A stretch of DNA of 64,000 nucleotides from Massospora cicadina (taxonomy: Eukaryota; Entomophthoromycota; Entomophthoromycetes; Entomophthorales; Entomophthoraceae). The DNA is taken from the NCBI GenBank assembly GCA_022478985.1, contig JAKSZP010014541.1:62001-126000 (forward strand). The letters run 5' to 3'. Below are positions 21,340-32,900 of the stretch, piece by piece (the stretch's first letter is position 1; every line of letters begins with the position of its first letter). Under the pieces are notes generated by a model. That model did not search any database. It was not told the DNA's origin and saw only the letters and a program-made list of their open reading frames with translations. Made by a program: the position numbers and the translations under genes.

Positions 21340-22376
21340 CCTGAACTGATGTTATTCTAAAGGGCCATTCCACTGTGGGGAATGGGGCCGTTAAGAAGAC
21401 TTATAAATGGCTGAAGTCACGATGCTACTGGGATTAAATGGTAGAAACTATCTAAGAGGTTCTGGAAGCATATATGACTTGCCAATCTCAAGACTGAGCC
21501 AATCCTTGATTCCAACATTCAGTTGTTGCTCTGACTGGGCCCTTCAATGTAGTTAGCATTGATGTGGTGGGCCCCCTCCACACTGGGTTGCATGGTCATA
21601 AGTATATTATCCTAGCCGTGGACCACTTAACCTAGTGGTTTGAAGTGATTTCAGTCCCAGCTGCCACTGCCAAAAACACAGCCCTCTTCCTCGTTCGATC
21701 CATTTTCACCCAGCATAGGTGCCCCCAATCCATACTTTCAGACAATGGATCAAACTTCACCTCACAGGTAGTACAAGAACTTACTCTCTATTCAGTACTA
21801 CCCAGAGTTTCGCTGCCCCATACCACCCCTATACTAATGGGGCAGTAGAATGCACTAATGCAATTCTTATCTCCATTCTACAAAAATTTACTGCTTTGGA
21901 TCCTGCCTCTGGAACCATTACCTACCCAGCGCTTTTCTTGCCTACAGGGTAAGCTACCACCAAGTCATCAAGATGTCCCTGTTTAGGGCCCTATATAGAT
22001 GGGCACCTCAGCTACTAAGTAGCATCCAGCCATTGCTCAAGACCTCCACACCTGAGAACTTTTAATTGACTATGAGGGCCTTAGCCAAAGAAATTGTCCT
22101 TCTTCAAGCCCTAGCCACCCAAGTCATTGTCCCCACTACTGGAAGAGAGACATCCCAATTTATTCTTAATGACCCTCCTTACCATTTTTTAATTAGGTTA
22201 CCTAGTTCTCTTCTATCACCATCGACCTGGAGGCAGACAAAGTAAGCTAGGCGTTCTTTGGTCTGGACCCTATAAGGTCATTCATAGGGTGAAGTCTGAG
22301 TACTTTATTGCCAACTTCGACCAAGAGACTGTAAAAAGTTGGGTTCATGGTTGGTTCATTCGGCTGTATTCTCACC
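21340..22376 (+). pseudogene. Integrase (A2)
   Basis: DDE integrase that would insert the cDNA. A His-rich N-terminal remnant (about 21360-21430) precedes the core. Core motifs are VSIDVVGPLHTG (about 21550-21590), ILSDNGSNFTSQV (about 21735-21770) and NGAVECTNAIL (about 21838-21870), so all three catalytic residues can be read, in different frames. A C-terminal piece (about 22255-22376) matches the GPYKV-type SH3-like end. No chromodomain is seen, unlike the neighbouring chromovirus. Several frameshifts and stops. Confidence 0.72.
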
Positions 22377-22387
22377 TCTGACAGGAT

Positions 22388-22401
22388 ATTGAGAGGGACT
22401 T
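22388..22401 (+). promoter_or_regulatory. Polypurine tract of A2
   Basis: tattgagagggact directly before the 3' LTR. The same place in A1 reads accttgaaggggcgt. It primes plus-strand DNA synthesis. Confidence 0.6.
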
Positions 22402-22813
22402 TGTTTGGATTAGAGATAACAAGTGAATCGAATTCCCCACTTCCAGATTGGTCCATACCAAATCAGTTCCTGAACCTATCCAAACGAAATTTACTTCAGT
22501 ATCCTCCTCCCCAATTCCTGAGTCACGTTGGGTGGATTATACCAATTTGGTCAGGTGGGCGGCGAAATCCACTGAGGATGCCCACAAGGCAGCCAATCTG
22601 GAAGATCATGAAAGATCCTGAATGGATTGGGCTGCAACGATCCTTGAGGCACCATGTCCCCACTCAACTTATAAATATTTTGATCGTTTTAAACTTAATA
22701 AAATATTCGATATCCTGACCAATTTTCCGCTTCCTTCTTGACCTTTTCTGTGAGTTTCAGCTTTGAGCCACCTTCAGACCTTGGCAACAGTCTAGAGAAC
22801 TGTAGTGCCAACA
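22402..22813 (+). repeat. 3' LTR of A2
   Basis: 412 bp, starting tgtttggattagag and ending agtgccaaca, followed by TSD acctc. TATA-like acttataaatattttg near 22670. Confidence 0.88.
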
Positions 22814-22818
22814 ACCTC

Positions 22819-25745
22819 CAAATTCCCAAATAATTGCCAATACCCAAGTCCATGTTAACATCCTCTTCTGATTCCTACTGAAAATCCAAGCCTAGATAAC
22901 CCATCCTCCAAAATAGTTTAATCTGCGCAGGAAATTATATCCAGCTTATGCAGATCTATATCAGTGTTGCTGGCTATCCATACTGATAGACCTAGGGTAG
23001 TAGCTCAAACAGTCCTGCAGCCTATGTCTGCCTCCACCAGTAGAGGCTGTCGCCAATTTCCACAGTTTTGGGAGCCTAAGGTACTTTACTTTGAAGAGGT
23101 CTCATCAATCGCCCTTGTCAACACCAGTAATGGAAATGATCTCACTGAAGAACAACAGCACTGAGTTCAGGAATTACTGGAGGAGTTTTCAGATCTATTT
23201 TTGGCCTCAACCTACAACTTTGGAAAAAAGAGCGATGCTCTACATCATATACATACTGAGGACGCTCCCCTTTTGGTTACAACCTTACAAAAAAAAATTA
23301 AGGTTGAAGAGGCCCAGTTGGCGGTGGAACTCAATCAACTAAACAAAGCTGTAACATTGGTGCTTTCACGCAGACCTTGGGCCTCTCCTCCCCTACTTGT
23401 TTGGAAGAAATATGGCAGCCATTGGGTGGTGTTGAACTATTGGAGGCTCAACTCCATCAACACGAAGGACAATTATCTTCTTCCCCAAATTGATGACTCT
23501 CTCTAAATGCTCACCAGATTGCGGTACTTTTCCACAATAGACCTTACCAGTGGATATTGGAAAGTGGAGTTCACCCCCATAGATTGAGCCAAGTGTGCAC
23601 TTAAAGCCAATGAAGTGCTTTTTGAACCAATGAGGATTCTCCAAGGTCTCTGTAATGCGCCAGCCACCTTGATCATGCCATGGGCGGGATCCTCGGGGAC
23701 TTAAAGTTATTATGTATCCTCGTCTATCTTGATTACATTTAGGCTTTTCACAAACTTTCAATAAAAACGTGGAGCATCTTTTGGAAGTTTTCAATAGGCT
23801 TGGGAAGGCTTTGGTAAAGCTTAAACCTTTGAAGTACTACTTCTATCATTCAGGAATGGAGTTCCTTAGACATAAGGTGTCAAATGATGGCATCCAGCCC
23901 ATACTGGACAAAGTTGACGCCATAGAAAAGATGTCTTGACCCCAGAGCCTGAGGGATATTCAGTTATTCCTTAGCACAGTGGGTTAAATTGTCAGTTTAT
24001 CCTTTGGTTTGCTGACCTAGCTGAGCCGTTTTAACCTCTTGCAGAAGAACGTGCCTTTTGAGTGGCAGCCAGAACAAGTACAGGTTTTTAATACATTTAG
24101 GACCGCTCTTTGTACTAAACCCATTTTAGTCCATCTGCTTATGATTAACTCCTTTTGCTATTCACAGATGCGAGTGAAGTCATTGTTGGGGCCATCTTAG
24201 ACCAGCATGCCGAAAATTAGGTAGATCACCCAGTAGCTTATTTTAACAAGACTCTGAGTAAGGCTGAATGGAAATATGCGTTACCAAGAGGGAATTCCTG
24301 GCTTTCTTGTTAGTGACCAAGCACTTTCATCCCTATCTCTATGGAATCTAATTTTGCCATTGTCACTGATCATACCTCGCCTTGGTGGCTCCTTCAGATG
24401 AAGAACCCAGATGGCTATTAAACCAGATGGGCCTTAATACTGTAGAGCTATGATTTCACTATTGTTCATCATGCGGGCATGATTCGCCAGAACGCCAATG
24501 GCCTCTATAAGATGCTAATACGGCTGCTTTGACCCCAAGGAAGACTAACTTATTGGATATGATTGGCGACCAAAACGCTGTGAGTTGGGAACTCATGAAA
24601 TTCAAACTGAGCTCCGAAAGATTATCCTAGATACTTAGATTAAGGACGGGCTGCTATATAAGAGGGTCAATAAGAAATGGCTCCCTTATGTCCGCCCTTC
24701 TTCCCAAACTGATGTTATCTTAGAGGGTCATATAACTGCGGTATATGGGGCAGTTAAAAAGAATCACGAATAGTTAAAGACACTTAGCATTGGGACCAAA
24801 TGGTGTAAACCTTCCAAGAGGTCCTGGAGGCTTATGTGACTTACCCGTACCAATTTTGGGCCAATCCTCAATACCAACACTCAGTTGTTGCCCTGATGGG
24901 ACCCTTCAATGTCATTAGCATTGATTTGATAAGCCCTCTTCCCACTGGGTTGCAAAGTCATAAATATATCCTCCTAAACTTGGACCATCTAATCAAATGG
25001 ATCAAAGAGATTTAAGTCCCTGATGCTACTTCCAAAGCCATATCTCTTCTTTATTCGATCTGTTTACACCCATCATGGATGCCCACAAACTTTACTTTTG
25101 GACAATGAGCTAAATTTTACCTCGCAGGTATTTCAAGAACTTATTTTGCTTTTTGGCAATACTAAAAGTTTTGCCACCCCTTACAGCCCATCCAACAATG
25201 GGGCGATGGAAAGTTCTAATGGAAACCTTATCTTTATTTTACAAAAGATGGTCGCCTCTCACCACTCTTACTAGAATCATTATTTACCCAGTGCCTTGCT
25301 TGCCTATAGAATAAGCTACAAACGAGTCATTAAGATGTCCCTCTTTGAAACTCTATATGGATGTGCTCCCTGGCTCCCAAATAGCGTTCATCCCTTGCTC
25401 AAGACCTCCGCTCCTGAAAATTCTGATATAACCATGAGGGCCTTAGCCAATAAAATTGTCCAGCTTCAAGCCCTAGCTAAACAAGGCATCATCACCACCA
25501 CAGGAAGTGAGACATCCCGATTTACTATCAGTCAACTCTCCTTACCCATTTCAAAATAGTGAACTCATTCTTCTTTTTATAACCATCTACCTGGAGGATA
25601 ACATATTAAGCTCAACGTTCTTAGGTCTGGACCTTATAAGGTCATTCATAAGGTGAACTCTGAGTACTCCATTGACGATGTCAATTAGGGGATAGTGATA
25701 AATTGAGTGCATGGCCAGTTTCTCCGGTCCTATACTTCACTCTGA
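22819..25745 (+). pseudogene. Pol remnant of A1: RT, RNase H, integrase
   Basis: Continues A1 after the A2 insertion. RT runs about 23230-24050; the catalytic motif reads LVYLDYI (about 23720-23740), so one catalytic Asp is lost. RNase H runs about 24160-24490, with DASEVIVGAIL-type text. In integrase (about 24660-25745), the first core motif is ISIDLISPLPTG (about 24920) and the second is LLLDNELNFTSQV (about 25100). The third is NGAMESSNGNL (about 25198). The first and third acidic residues are present. The second motif reads LDNELN in place of SDNGSN. Many stops and frameshifts. It is more decayed than A2, as expected for the older, host copy. Confidence 0.75.
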
Positions 25746-25749
25746 CAGG

Positions 25750-25764
25750 ACCTTGAAGGGGCGT
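25750..25764 (+). promoter_or_regulatory. Polypurine tract of A1
   Basis: accttgaaggggcgt directly upstream of the tgtcagg LTR start. The A4 relic has the same tract in inverse orientation (28666-28680). Confidence 0.65.
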
Positions 25765-26234
25765 TGTCAGGATTTGAGCTGATGTGCAAGCCAAAATCCC
25801 AGCTCCTGAATCAGACCTTGACAGATTAACTCTCAGTAAGCTCAAATGGAACCTTACCATGAAGGCTTGAAACTAGATTCAATCAGGAATCATAATTCAT
25901 ACAAGAGTCGATGGAAACACCTTCAGAGATCCCATACCCGCTTCTCAAATCACATGAGGCGCTGCCCCCACTGCTGCGGTCATGAAGATGACGCAGTACA
26001 ATTAGGGCTTCAACCAGGCAGTTGAATTGGAAGTAGTAAAAGATCCTGACCATATAATGCCACGAAAGTCCTTGAGGCACCATGTCCCCACATGCCCTAT
26101 ACATACCAACACTTTCTAACTCAATAAGTGGTTTATATTCGCTCCTTCTTTTCATTTTTGACCTCTCCACAAATTTTCAGCTTTGATACCATTTTTGAAC
26201 TTTGGCGACAGTCTTGAGAATTGATACTCTGAGA
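25765..26234 (+). repeat. 3' LTR of A1
   Basis: 470 bp, starting tgtcaggatttgag and ending near ctctgaga, where TSD accat (26235-26239) follows. It shows the family blocks ctgctgcggtcat, gaggcaccatgtccccacatgccctata and tttcagctttga. The end has lost the canonical CA. Confidence 0.85.
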
Positions 26235-26239
26235 ACCAT

Positions 26240-28430
26240 TGCAAAAATCTTTTTAAACCTTATAAAGACCAGAGAAATTGCTGGACAGTTTTTCAATGGG
26301 ACTTTATCTTGATATTCTGCATATCCAGCATAATGAGTGAGATGAATATGGTTTCATGTCCTTGTGTGGCTTCTGGTCAGTAAAGTTCTTGTAATCCTCA
26401 ATTGCTTTTGAGAGATGCTCCCAGATAAGGTTCTGGGTTTTTGGATATAACCTATATGCTCTTCTGTGTCAGGGACCACTTAGGACAGGCAGGGTCCAAT
26501 TTGGAAGGAGTGGGAATAACCCAGGTTAGCCTCAATCGGAAAAAGCCAGTGGAGAATTGGGAGGCGTTATTATAGGCAAATTAAGATAGAGGAAGATCTG
26601 TAGGTCAGTTATCCTTGGAGGTGGAGGCATAACAACTCAGGTACTGCTCCAAGACCTAGTTAACCTTTCAAATTTCCCATCTGACCAAGTATGGTATGTA
26701 GTGGGCCTGTAAGGCTTAATATTGAGGAGTGCAAGAAGAGCGTTTAGAACTGGGAATTAAACTGGGGACCTCTATCACTCAAAATCTCTTTTGGATGCTG
26801 AACATTGATAAATTGTGTGAGATAATAGTGCTGCAATTCTAGCCGCGGTTTCTGTTGTGTGGTAAGGGATGAGCAGTTAGAACTTAGTAAACCAATTAAT
26901 AATGGCCATGACTTCATTAAAGCCCATTAAAGGGGGAATCTCCAAAAATGAAATTTACATAGAATGAAGTTCAGGGGCCTTCCTCCATATGAAGAGGGTA
27001 CAGATGTATTTTTCTACCCGTTTGTATAATTTTAAACAGGGCATGTAACACAGTTTGCCCCCATTCCAGAATATCTTTGGGGGTAACCCATCTAATTGTA
27101 GGTCTTTTTAATGAGTTACATGCATTTATTGAAATTGGGTGACCCATTTCTGGAGGAACATGATGCTCCTCAACGACTTGGGTGCTCAGAGATAGGGACC
27201 CAATTCTTTCCTATAATAAGTTTTCTTTATCCCTCAAAACATATAGGGTCCATTTGTGGTGATTAGTTGATAGATCATCGTGAAGCTCTAAGCCTCAGGG
27301 AAGTAAGGTTGGGTGGCCAAGACACAAGAAAAGATAATTTAATCTATGGGTTGGTTAGCAAAGTATACAATAGAGGTACAGGCAGAGTATGTGGGAGGGG
27401 TGCACAAAGGTTGTGAGCTCTGAAAGATTCTCTGACTTAGAGTTTGAGTATGGGTTTTGACTCAAAATGTCAAAAACAACGTTTAGTGGCCCTTTAATAA
27501 ACTCATACTTAAATCAAAAGCTGCAGAAGTCAAGGTAAGTATGAGTTTTATAATATCCTAGTTCTAGGGCTTCCAGTAGTACAACAGGGACTTGTGATCT
27601 GTACAAAATGGTAATATCTGTTGCGCTCCCTGGATGAGGTATTAACAGTGAGTGACCGGCAAGGTCACTACTTCTAGTTTTTTTCATAGATACCTAAGCC
27701 TGTTCTGCGGATGTAAACTTCAAGGGAATAGTCAAAATGTTGGTAAACCTCATCATGGTCTTGCAGCAGCACCACGCCCACAGCGACTGATGAGGCATTA
27801 CATGCCATAATAAAGGGCTTGGATGTATTCACATAGGGAGTACTGGTGCTGTGAGGAAAGCGTTCTTAATGGCCTCAAAAGCCTGTTGGCACTTGTCAGT
27901 CAAATATAAAAGCTTACTTTCCAGTTTATGGTGGAGGAGCGCTGCTAAAGGAATGAGGGCAAGAATAATTTTTGGAGAAAAATTACTGTGACTTTTAAGC
28001 CCCTGAGTTTGCTTCTAAGTGATTGGGGTGGGCCATGACTGTATATCCTCCAGTTTGCATGGGCAACTGCATATCCGTACTTTAAAGCTGGTTTTCTTAA
28101 TAGGGTCCTTCCTAAAAAAGAATTTACATTTAATGAGCTTCACAATGAAACCCAGCTGTGTGGATGGCAGCCATCACTGCTTCAAAGTATCAGCTTATTG
28201 GTTCCTTTGGTTTTAAACCAAAGTTTGATTTTGGTTTATAAAACTGTATACTATCAGAGAGGTCTATGAAGACAAAAGGATGGGGTAATTATCTACTCTT
28301 GAGTCAAAAAGAATTTGATAATCATAGGGAAAGTGGGGACACAATGCTGAGAGGACCTCCATGGCTTTGTATGATCAAGATCTTCTACATCCTTCTGGGT
28401 TGACTACTTAGAGAGGCACTTTTATTGCCC
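26240..28430 (-). pseudogene. Chromovirus pol remnant: RT end, RNase H, integrase
   Basis: Minus-strand pol of a Ty3/gypsy lineage distinct from A, D and F. The RT thumb region comes first (about 28200 to 27950). RNase H text follows (NASSVAVGVVLLQDHDEV, about 27815 to 27760). The integrase core reads INWFTKF...TTETAARIAAL (about 26910 to 26830), then RGPQFNSQF in one frame. A YNNASQFSTGFF block lies near 26550. HLSKAIEDYKNFTDQK (about 26420 to 26370) matches the usual pre-SH3 region. The gene continues at 10804-10440 on the other side of A1. All frames are broken. The 5' RT half is absent. Confidence 0.65.
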
Positions 28431-28665
28431 TTTGTTGACCACGTCCTTATGACTGAATTAATATGAGTCACGCCTTTCAAGAAATGGTAAGCGGAGGTGA
28501 GATTCCAGAAGGCATTTCCATCAATTCCCATGTGAGATACTTCCAGATTAAAATCCCATTGATGCCTTCAGGGACAGGTTTTTATTATATGGGCTCAAGG
28601 GTCAACTTATTGGTATTAGTATAATAGCAAAGATCTCAACTTAATTATTAACTTAAATCATGACA
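28430..28665 (-). repeat. 3' LTR fragment of A4 (family A)
   Basis: The minus strand starts tgtcatgatttaag, after the polypurine tract cttgaaggggcgt (28680-28666). It runs about 235 bp with family A blocks (gatggaaatgcctt; gtcataaggacg) before homology stops at the chromovirus relic near 28430. The downstream half of this LTR was not found. Confidence 0.6.
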
Positions 28666-28680
28666 ACGCCCCTTCAAGAT

Positions 28681-29716
28681 CCTGTTGGAGGAGATTATAG
28701 AGCTGGAGGAACTTGCCATGGACTCAGTTAACCACTGTCCCTTTAGCAACGTTGAAATGGAGTGATCATAATTCACCTTATGAATGACATGATAGGTCTG
28801 GACCAAAGAACGTCAAGCTTATTCTGTTGACCTCCAGGTTAATGGTGATAGAAAAAGACTAGGTCGCCTACGCAACATTATTAAAAAGGGTCGGCCAATA
28901 TTAGAGCGGGATGCCTCCTTTGGTGCAGTGGTAATATACTTGAATAGCGAGGGCTTGTAGCCATATAATCTCATTGGTTAAGTACCTCATCATCAAATCA
29001 GAGTTTTCAGGAACCTGGGAAAGTAGTAGGGGTTGAACGCCACTTGGCAGCCAAAGGTACGTCATGTAGAGCTTCAAATGGTGTCATCTTAATTATCAGA
29101 TGGTAACTTATCCAATAAACGAGCAAGGCGCTTAGCAGATAGTGGCTCCAGAGCGTAGGGTCAAAGGCAGACATCTTCTTCAATACAGTATCAAGTGTCC
29201 CATTAGCACGTTCCACCGCCCCAGTGGTTGAGAAATTATATGAGGCGGTAAAACTTTGGTTAGTCTTAAAAAGTTAAGTTAGTACAAAGATTACCTATGA
29301 GGAATTATAGTCCATTGTTTTTAAAGTAGAGGTTGTGGGAATCTGTGCTGATTAAAAATAAATTGGATAAGGAATAAGGTGTGGCTTTCGTGGTGGTAGC
29401 TGGCACAAATTGCCTCAACCCATTTATTAAAATATGTCCACAGTTAATAATATATACTTGCGCCCATGTAAACTGGTTGGCCCTTTGCCCACCACATCAA
29501 TGCTGACAGCATTAAATTAGCTCAATGGAGCCACAGATGAATGTTGATACCAGAGGCTAGCCCAATCAAGGGTACAACAAGTAAAACAGGCCTAAAAACT
29601 ACCTTGGATGATCTCAACCATCTGATCCTAATATAGCTTTTCTTTATCTATTTAAAAAATTCTCACAAATCTGTGTCCCACAGTCAAGTGTCCTTCAAGA
29701 TGAAATTGGTTTTTGG
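28681..29716 (-). pseudogene. Integrase remnant of A4 (C-terminal part)
   Basis: Family A integrase on the minus strand. The open piece 29216-29007 starts after TGAV with MERANGTLDTVLKK. This is the third catalytic motif region (NGAVE) followed by the family text LWSHYLLSALLVYWISYH. Downstream (29006-28681) reads the C-terminal end up to the polypurine tract. Upstream, near 29500, the first core motif lies close to CGHILING-type text but is decayed. L1 interrupts the gene at 29717-35019. The host reading continues at 35020-35442. Confidence 0.65.
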
Positions 29717-29733
29717 ATGAAGGGCAAATATAT
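29717..29733. repeat. Target-site duplication of L1, left copy
   Basis: atgaagggcaaatatat, 17 bp, identical to 35003-35019. One copy restores the family A integrase text (compare A1 near 24670-24710). Confidence 0.9.
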
Positions 29734-29971
29734 TTTTCAAATTTATTGCAGGGAAGGCTGACCATGGGACGGACACTTCTGAATATGACTCAGACGAGAC
29801 AAAACTTAGTACCAGGGGAGGCACCCCAGAGAAGCGATGCTATCTCTTGTTGCCAGCGGGAACGCCACTTATGGGAAGGGGGAGGGAACGTGTGTAGGGG
29901 ACGTAGCCACTATTGAGCACGTGTGGAGGAAGGGGTCTGATTTGATGAACCAGACTGGGAACCAGGAGAGG

Positions 29972-32900
29972 TCAGCTGTCGGCGACGCGGTGGGAGATAT
30001 CCAAACATCCACGCTTGAAAGTGATCCACCAAATGAGACCGGAATCTGTGGACAGCTTCAGGGAGGGTGGGGATGGATCCAGCGATGGCATCCAAGACAA
30101 TCGTGTGGATAGTCCACATGGCGATTGCAACCACCAGAGCACGGAGGGAGGGTGGGAGGGGGAGGCCATTGATAAAGCAAAATAATCTCTTGACAGACTG
30201 AAGGGATGTGTTTGATCCTGGCCTAGCAGACGTTGGACTTCGCGCCATATTACTTTAGAGGTGGGGCACTTCTCCAGGCGGTGAAAGAGCGTTCCATACT
30301 GGCCACACACGACACAGGATGAGTGTAAAGCATTAGAGCGCTCAGCTGTACGATACACCCGCCTCAGGCAGCACCACACATGGGAGCGGACTTGAGGCTG
30401 CAACAGAGGATGGTGTGCGTATTTCCAGATAGTCTTTTGGGTCTCAGTGGAATAAGGAATGTCCATCATGTCCAGGTAGTCCACCCTGGATAGGACTTGG
30501 GGTCGAATGGGGATCACGCCATCATGGATGGGTAGCCCCTGTACCTCTTGTGTGAACTGAGGAGAGGGGCGGCCTCTTCAGGTTGTATGTCCACTAATAC
30601 AAATTCTCCACTCTGCGCTTTGCATGGAGAGTAGGATTCGTTTGTAGTGGGTTTTAGTCCCGTGAGGACCTGTGGCCGATGTGTGTGATGCGAGTTATTT
30701 CATCAGGGAGTGGGGGTTTGATGGATTGTTGAGGCCCAAGGCTCGGGAGAAGTTGGAGCGGGTCACGCGGGACCAGTGTTGGGATGGGAGTGTAGGAGCA
30801 GTGATGGCCGCAATCCAGGTGCCCAGGATCTTGGCGGCATAGGCTTTGAAGTCAAGTAGGCCCATGCCACCATGATGATGAGGGCCAAACATGACCTCTA
30901 GCCATACTGGTGGAGGGCGGCCTGACCAAAGCCACCTTGTAGCAAAGCATACAGGGATTTGAAGAAGCTTGGGGAGAAGGGGATGGCGTGGGCTCCGAAC
31001 CAGACTTTGGATAGGAGCATAGAGTTGGCAAGAACAACCCTGCCAGTGAGGGTAGTAGGGTGGGCTCTGAGAGAGGCGATTCGCTTCGTCACGTTGTCCA
31101 GTATATGGCATTCCATTACTGCTAACGCGTACTCACCTGCCTCCAACCACACGCCCAGATGGCGTATCAGTCCTATGGTAGGTCGTGGCACAAAGGGGAG
31201 CAGCAGTGGAGCGGTGTGTTTTGAGTTAGTAAGGCGTGGACGTGGGCGAGCAGATGGGCCAGGTTGGGAACTACTTGCTGGGGCCCAGCAGTTCTGAAAC
31301 TGACCAAGGAGGATGATTTCGGTTTTAGAGGCGTTCAGTGCCGCGTTGCTTACCCGGGAATATTCCTGGATGAGGGCTTCAAGCGCGCGTGCATCTTTGT
31401 TATTAGACACCCCCACTACGCAATCATCTGCAAATGCCATCATCTTGACTGGGGTTTGGCCTGGCACATGGACCCCAGTGAGGTGGGCATTCACATTTCG
31501 CAGTAGTGGGTCAAGGCTGAAGTTGTATAAGAGTGGGCTCAGGGGGTCCCCTTGTCGCAGGCCCCTTTGAGGACGGACTACTTCCGTTAGGAAACCTGGG
31601 CCGCGCACTGCCATTGTTGCAGATTCCGTGAGCAGCATCACCCAGTTAATGAAGTGGGGAGGTAGGCGGAATTGTTGGAGGCAGACCCTAAGGTATTCCC
31701 AGTTAACTCTATCATAGGCCTTTTGTTGGTCCAAGAATACAAGTGCCCCAGAGGCTGTGGACTGACACACATTAGCCACTGAGTGCACGTTATCCCAAAT
31801 CGACCTTCTGGGGATGAAACCAAATTGTTCTGGGGAGATGGTGGCAGATGCTACAGTCCCTAAACGGTTAGCTATGATTTTGGTTAAAATTTTGGTGTCT
31901 GTGTTTGTTAGAGATATGGGGCGCCAGTTGGCTAAGTCAAGCCTATCCCCTTTCTTGAAGAGTGTGACAGTAAAGGCCTCTTGTCCTCCTGGTAGGAGGC
32001 GCGTTTTCAACAGGCATTGGTTGAGTGAGGCTAGCAGCAATGGGGATATATATTTAAAATATTTTTTGTAGAACTCATATGGAATGCCATCTGGGCCTGG
32101 GCATTTTTGGTTTGGCGCACTGCGAATGGCTGTCCATAATTCGTTCGGTGTAATTAAATTCATTATTTCTGGGTATCAGAAAATAGTGCGGATATGAGCT
32201 CAGTCAAGAAATTCTGCCATTTCGGCCAGCTGAATTGGTTCAGCTCAGTATAACTCGGAGTAATATCTTTGCATTTCGATTGCCACTTTGGCTGGTGTGT
32301 CCACAGTAGAATTATCCAATCTTCGCACCTGTGTGCAGGCCACGCTCTGGCGTGGTGCAAAATTTTTTTTGAAGAAGTATGCGGTGCACTTGTCACCTTT
32401 AGTGATGCGTGTGGCCCTGTATTGGACACAAACACGATGTTTGTGTTGTCTTTTGAGTGCGTTGAGGTGGGCAGCTGCCTCCGCCCACTTCTGGCCCCAT
32501 GCAGGGCTATATCCTGAGGCTGGAATGTTGGACTCCAAGTGGGCCAATTCCGCCAGCGCACACGATATAACTGCCGATGTGGTCGTGAGCATCTGGATGA
32601 GAGATGGCGATAGTGGCAGATGGTGTCTTCTTTGTAAGTTGCCCATGTGGAAATGGGGTCCGCACAAAATGGTGCATCAAATGATTTTGCCAAAGTTGCC
32701 TCTTCCACCCACGTGGAAAATCCTGGTGACGCGAGCTCTGGGGGGCAGATTTTGCACCAATGTGGGGCCTTTGCAACTGTGACGAGTAAGTGGTATGTTA
32801 TCAAGACCAGTCGGTGGTCAGAGAATTCCATTTTCGTTGTTTTGAAGTGGGAGATGTGAGGTTGGAATTTCGCAGGTGCTAGAATAAGGTCGATGCGGGT

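Larger units (their letters stand above)
16293..22813 (+). mobile_element. Ty3/gypsy family A, copy A2 (complete, nested in A1)
   Basis: A complete 6.5-kb element with 413- and 412-bp LTRs, flanked by the 5-bp TSD acctc (16288-16292 and 22814-22818). The interior runs primer site, gag with collagen-like tract and zinc knuckle, protease, RT, RNase H, integrase, polypurine tract. Joining the A1 text on each side of it gives the same local order as the matching place inside A2 (19366-19460), which proves the nesting. The two LTRs differ at many sites, so the insertion is not recent. Gag and pol are broken by several stops and frameshifts. Confidence 0.88.
10810..26234 (+). mobile_element. Ty3/gypsy family A, copy A1 (host of B and A2)
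   Basis: A plus-strand LTR retrotransposon whose own parts are 10810-11183, 13466-16287 (plus one TSD copy) and 22819-26234. The order is 5' LTR, primer site, gag, protease, RT, RNase H, integrase, polypurine tract (about 25750-25764), 3' LTR. It is flanked by the 5-bp TSD accat at 10805-10809 and 26235-26239. Removing the two inserts (B and A2, each with its own 5-bp TSD) restores collinearity with other family A copies, which strongly supports the reading. It is inserted in the integrase C-terminus of a chromovirus relic. It is dead: RT, protease and gag all have disabling changes. Confidence 0.85.

Noticed and set aside
22347..22718. 123-codon plus-strand ORF
   Set aside because: Runs from the integrase end across the polypurine tract into the 3' LTR of A2; chance read-through.
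23393..23794. 133-codon minus-strand ORF
   Set aside because: Antisense shadow of A1 reverse transcriptase.
32288..32782. 164-codon plus-strand ORF (and 30959-31297, 34086-34442)
   Set aside because: Antisense shadows of LINE ORF1/ORF2 of L1, where the sense strand has the recognisable motifs.
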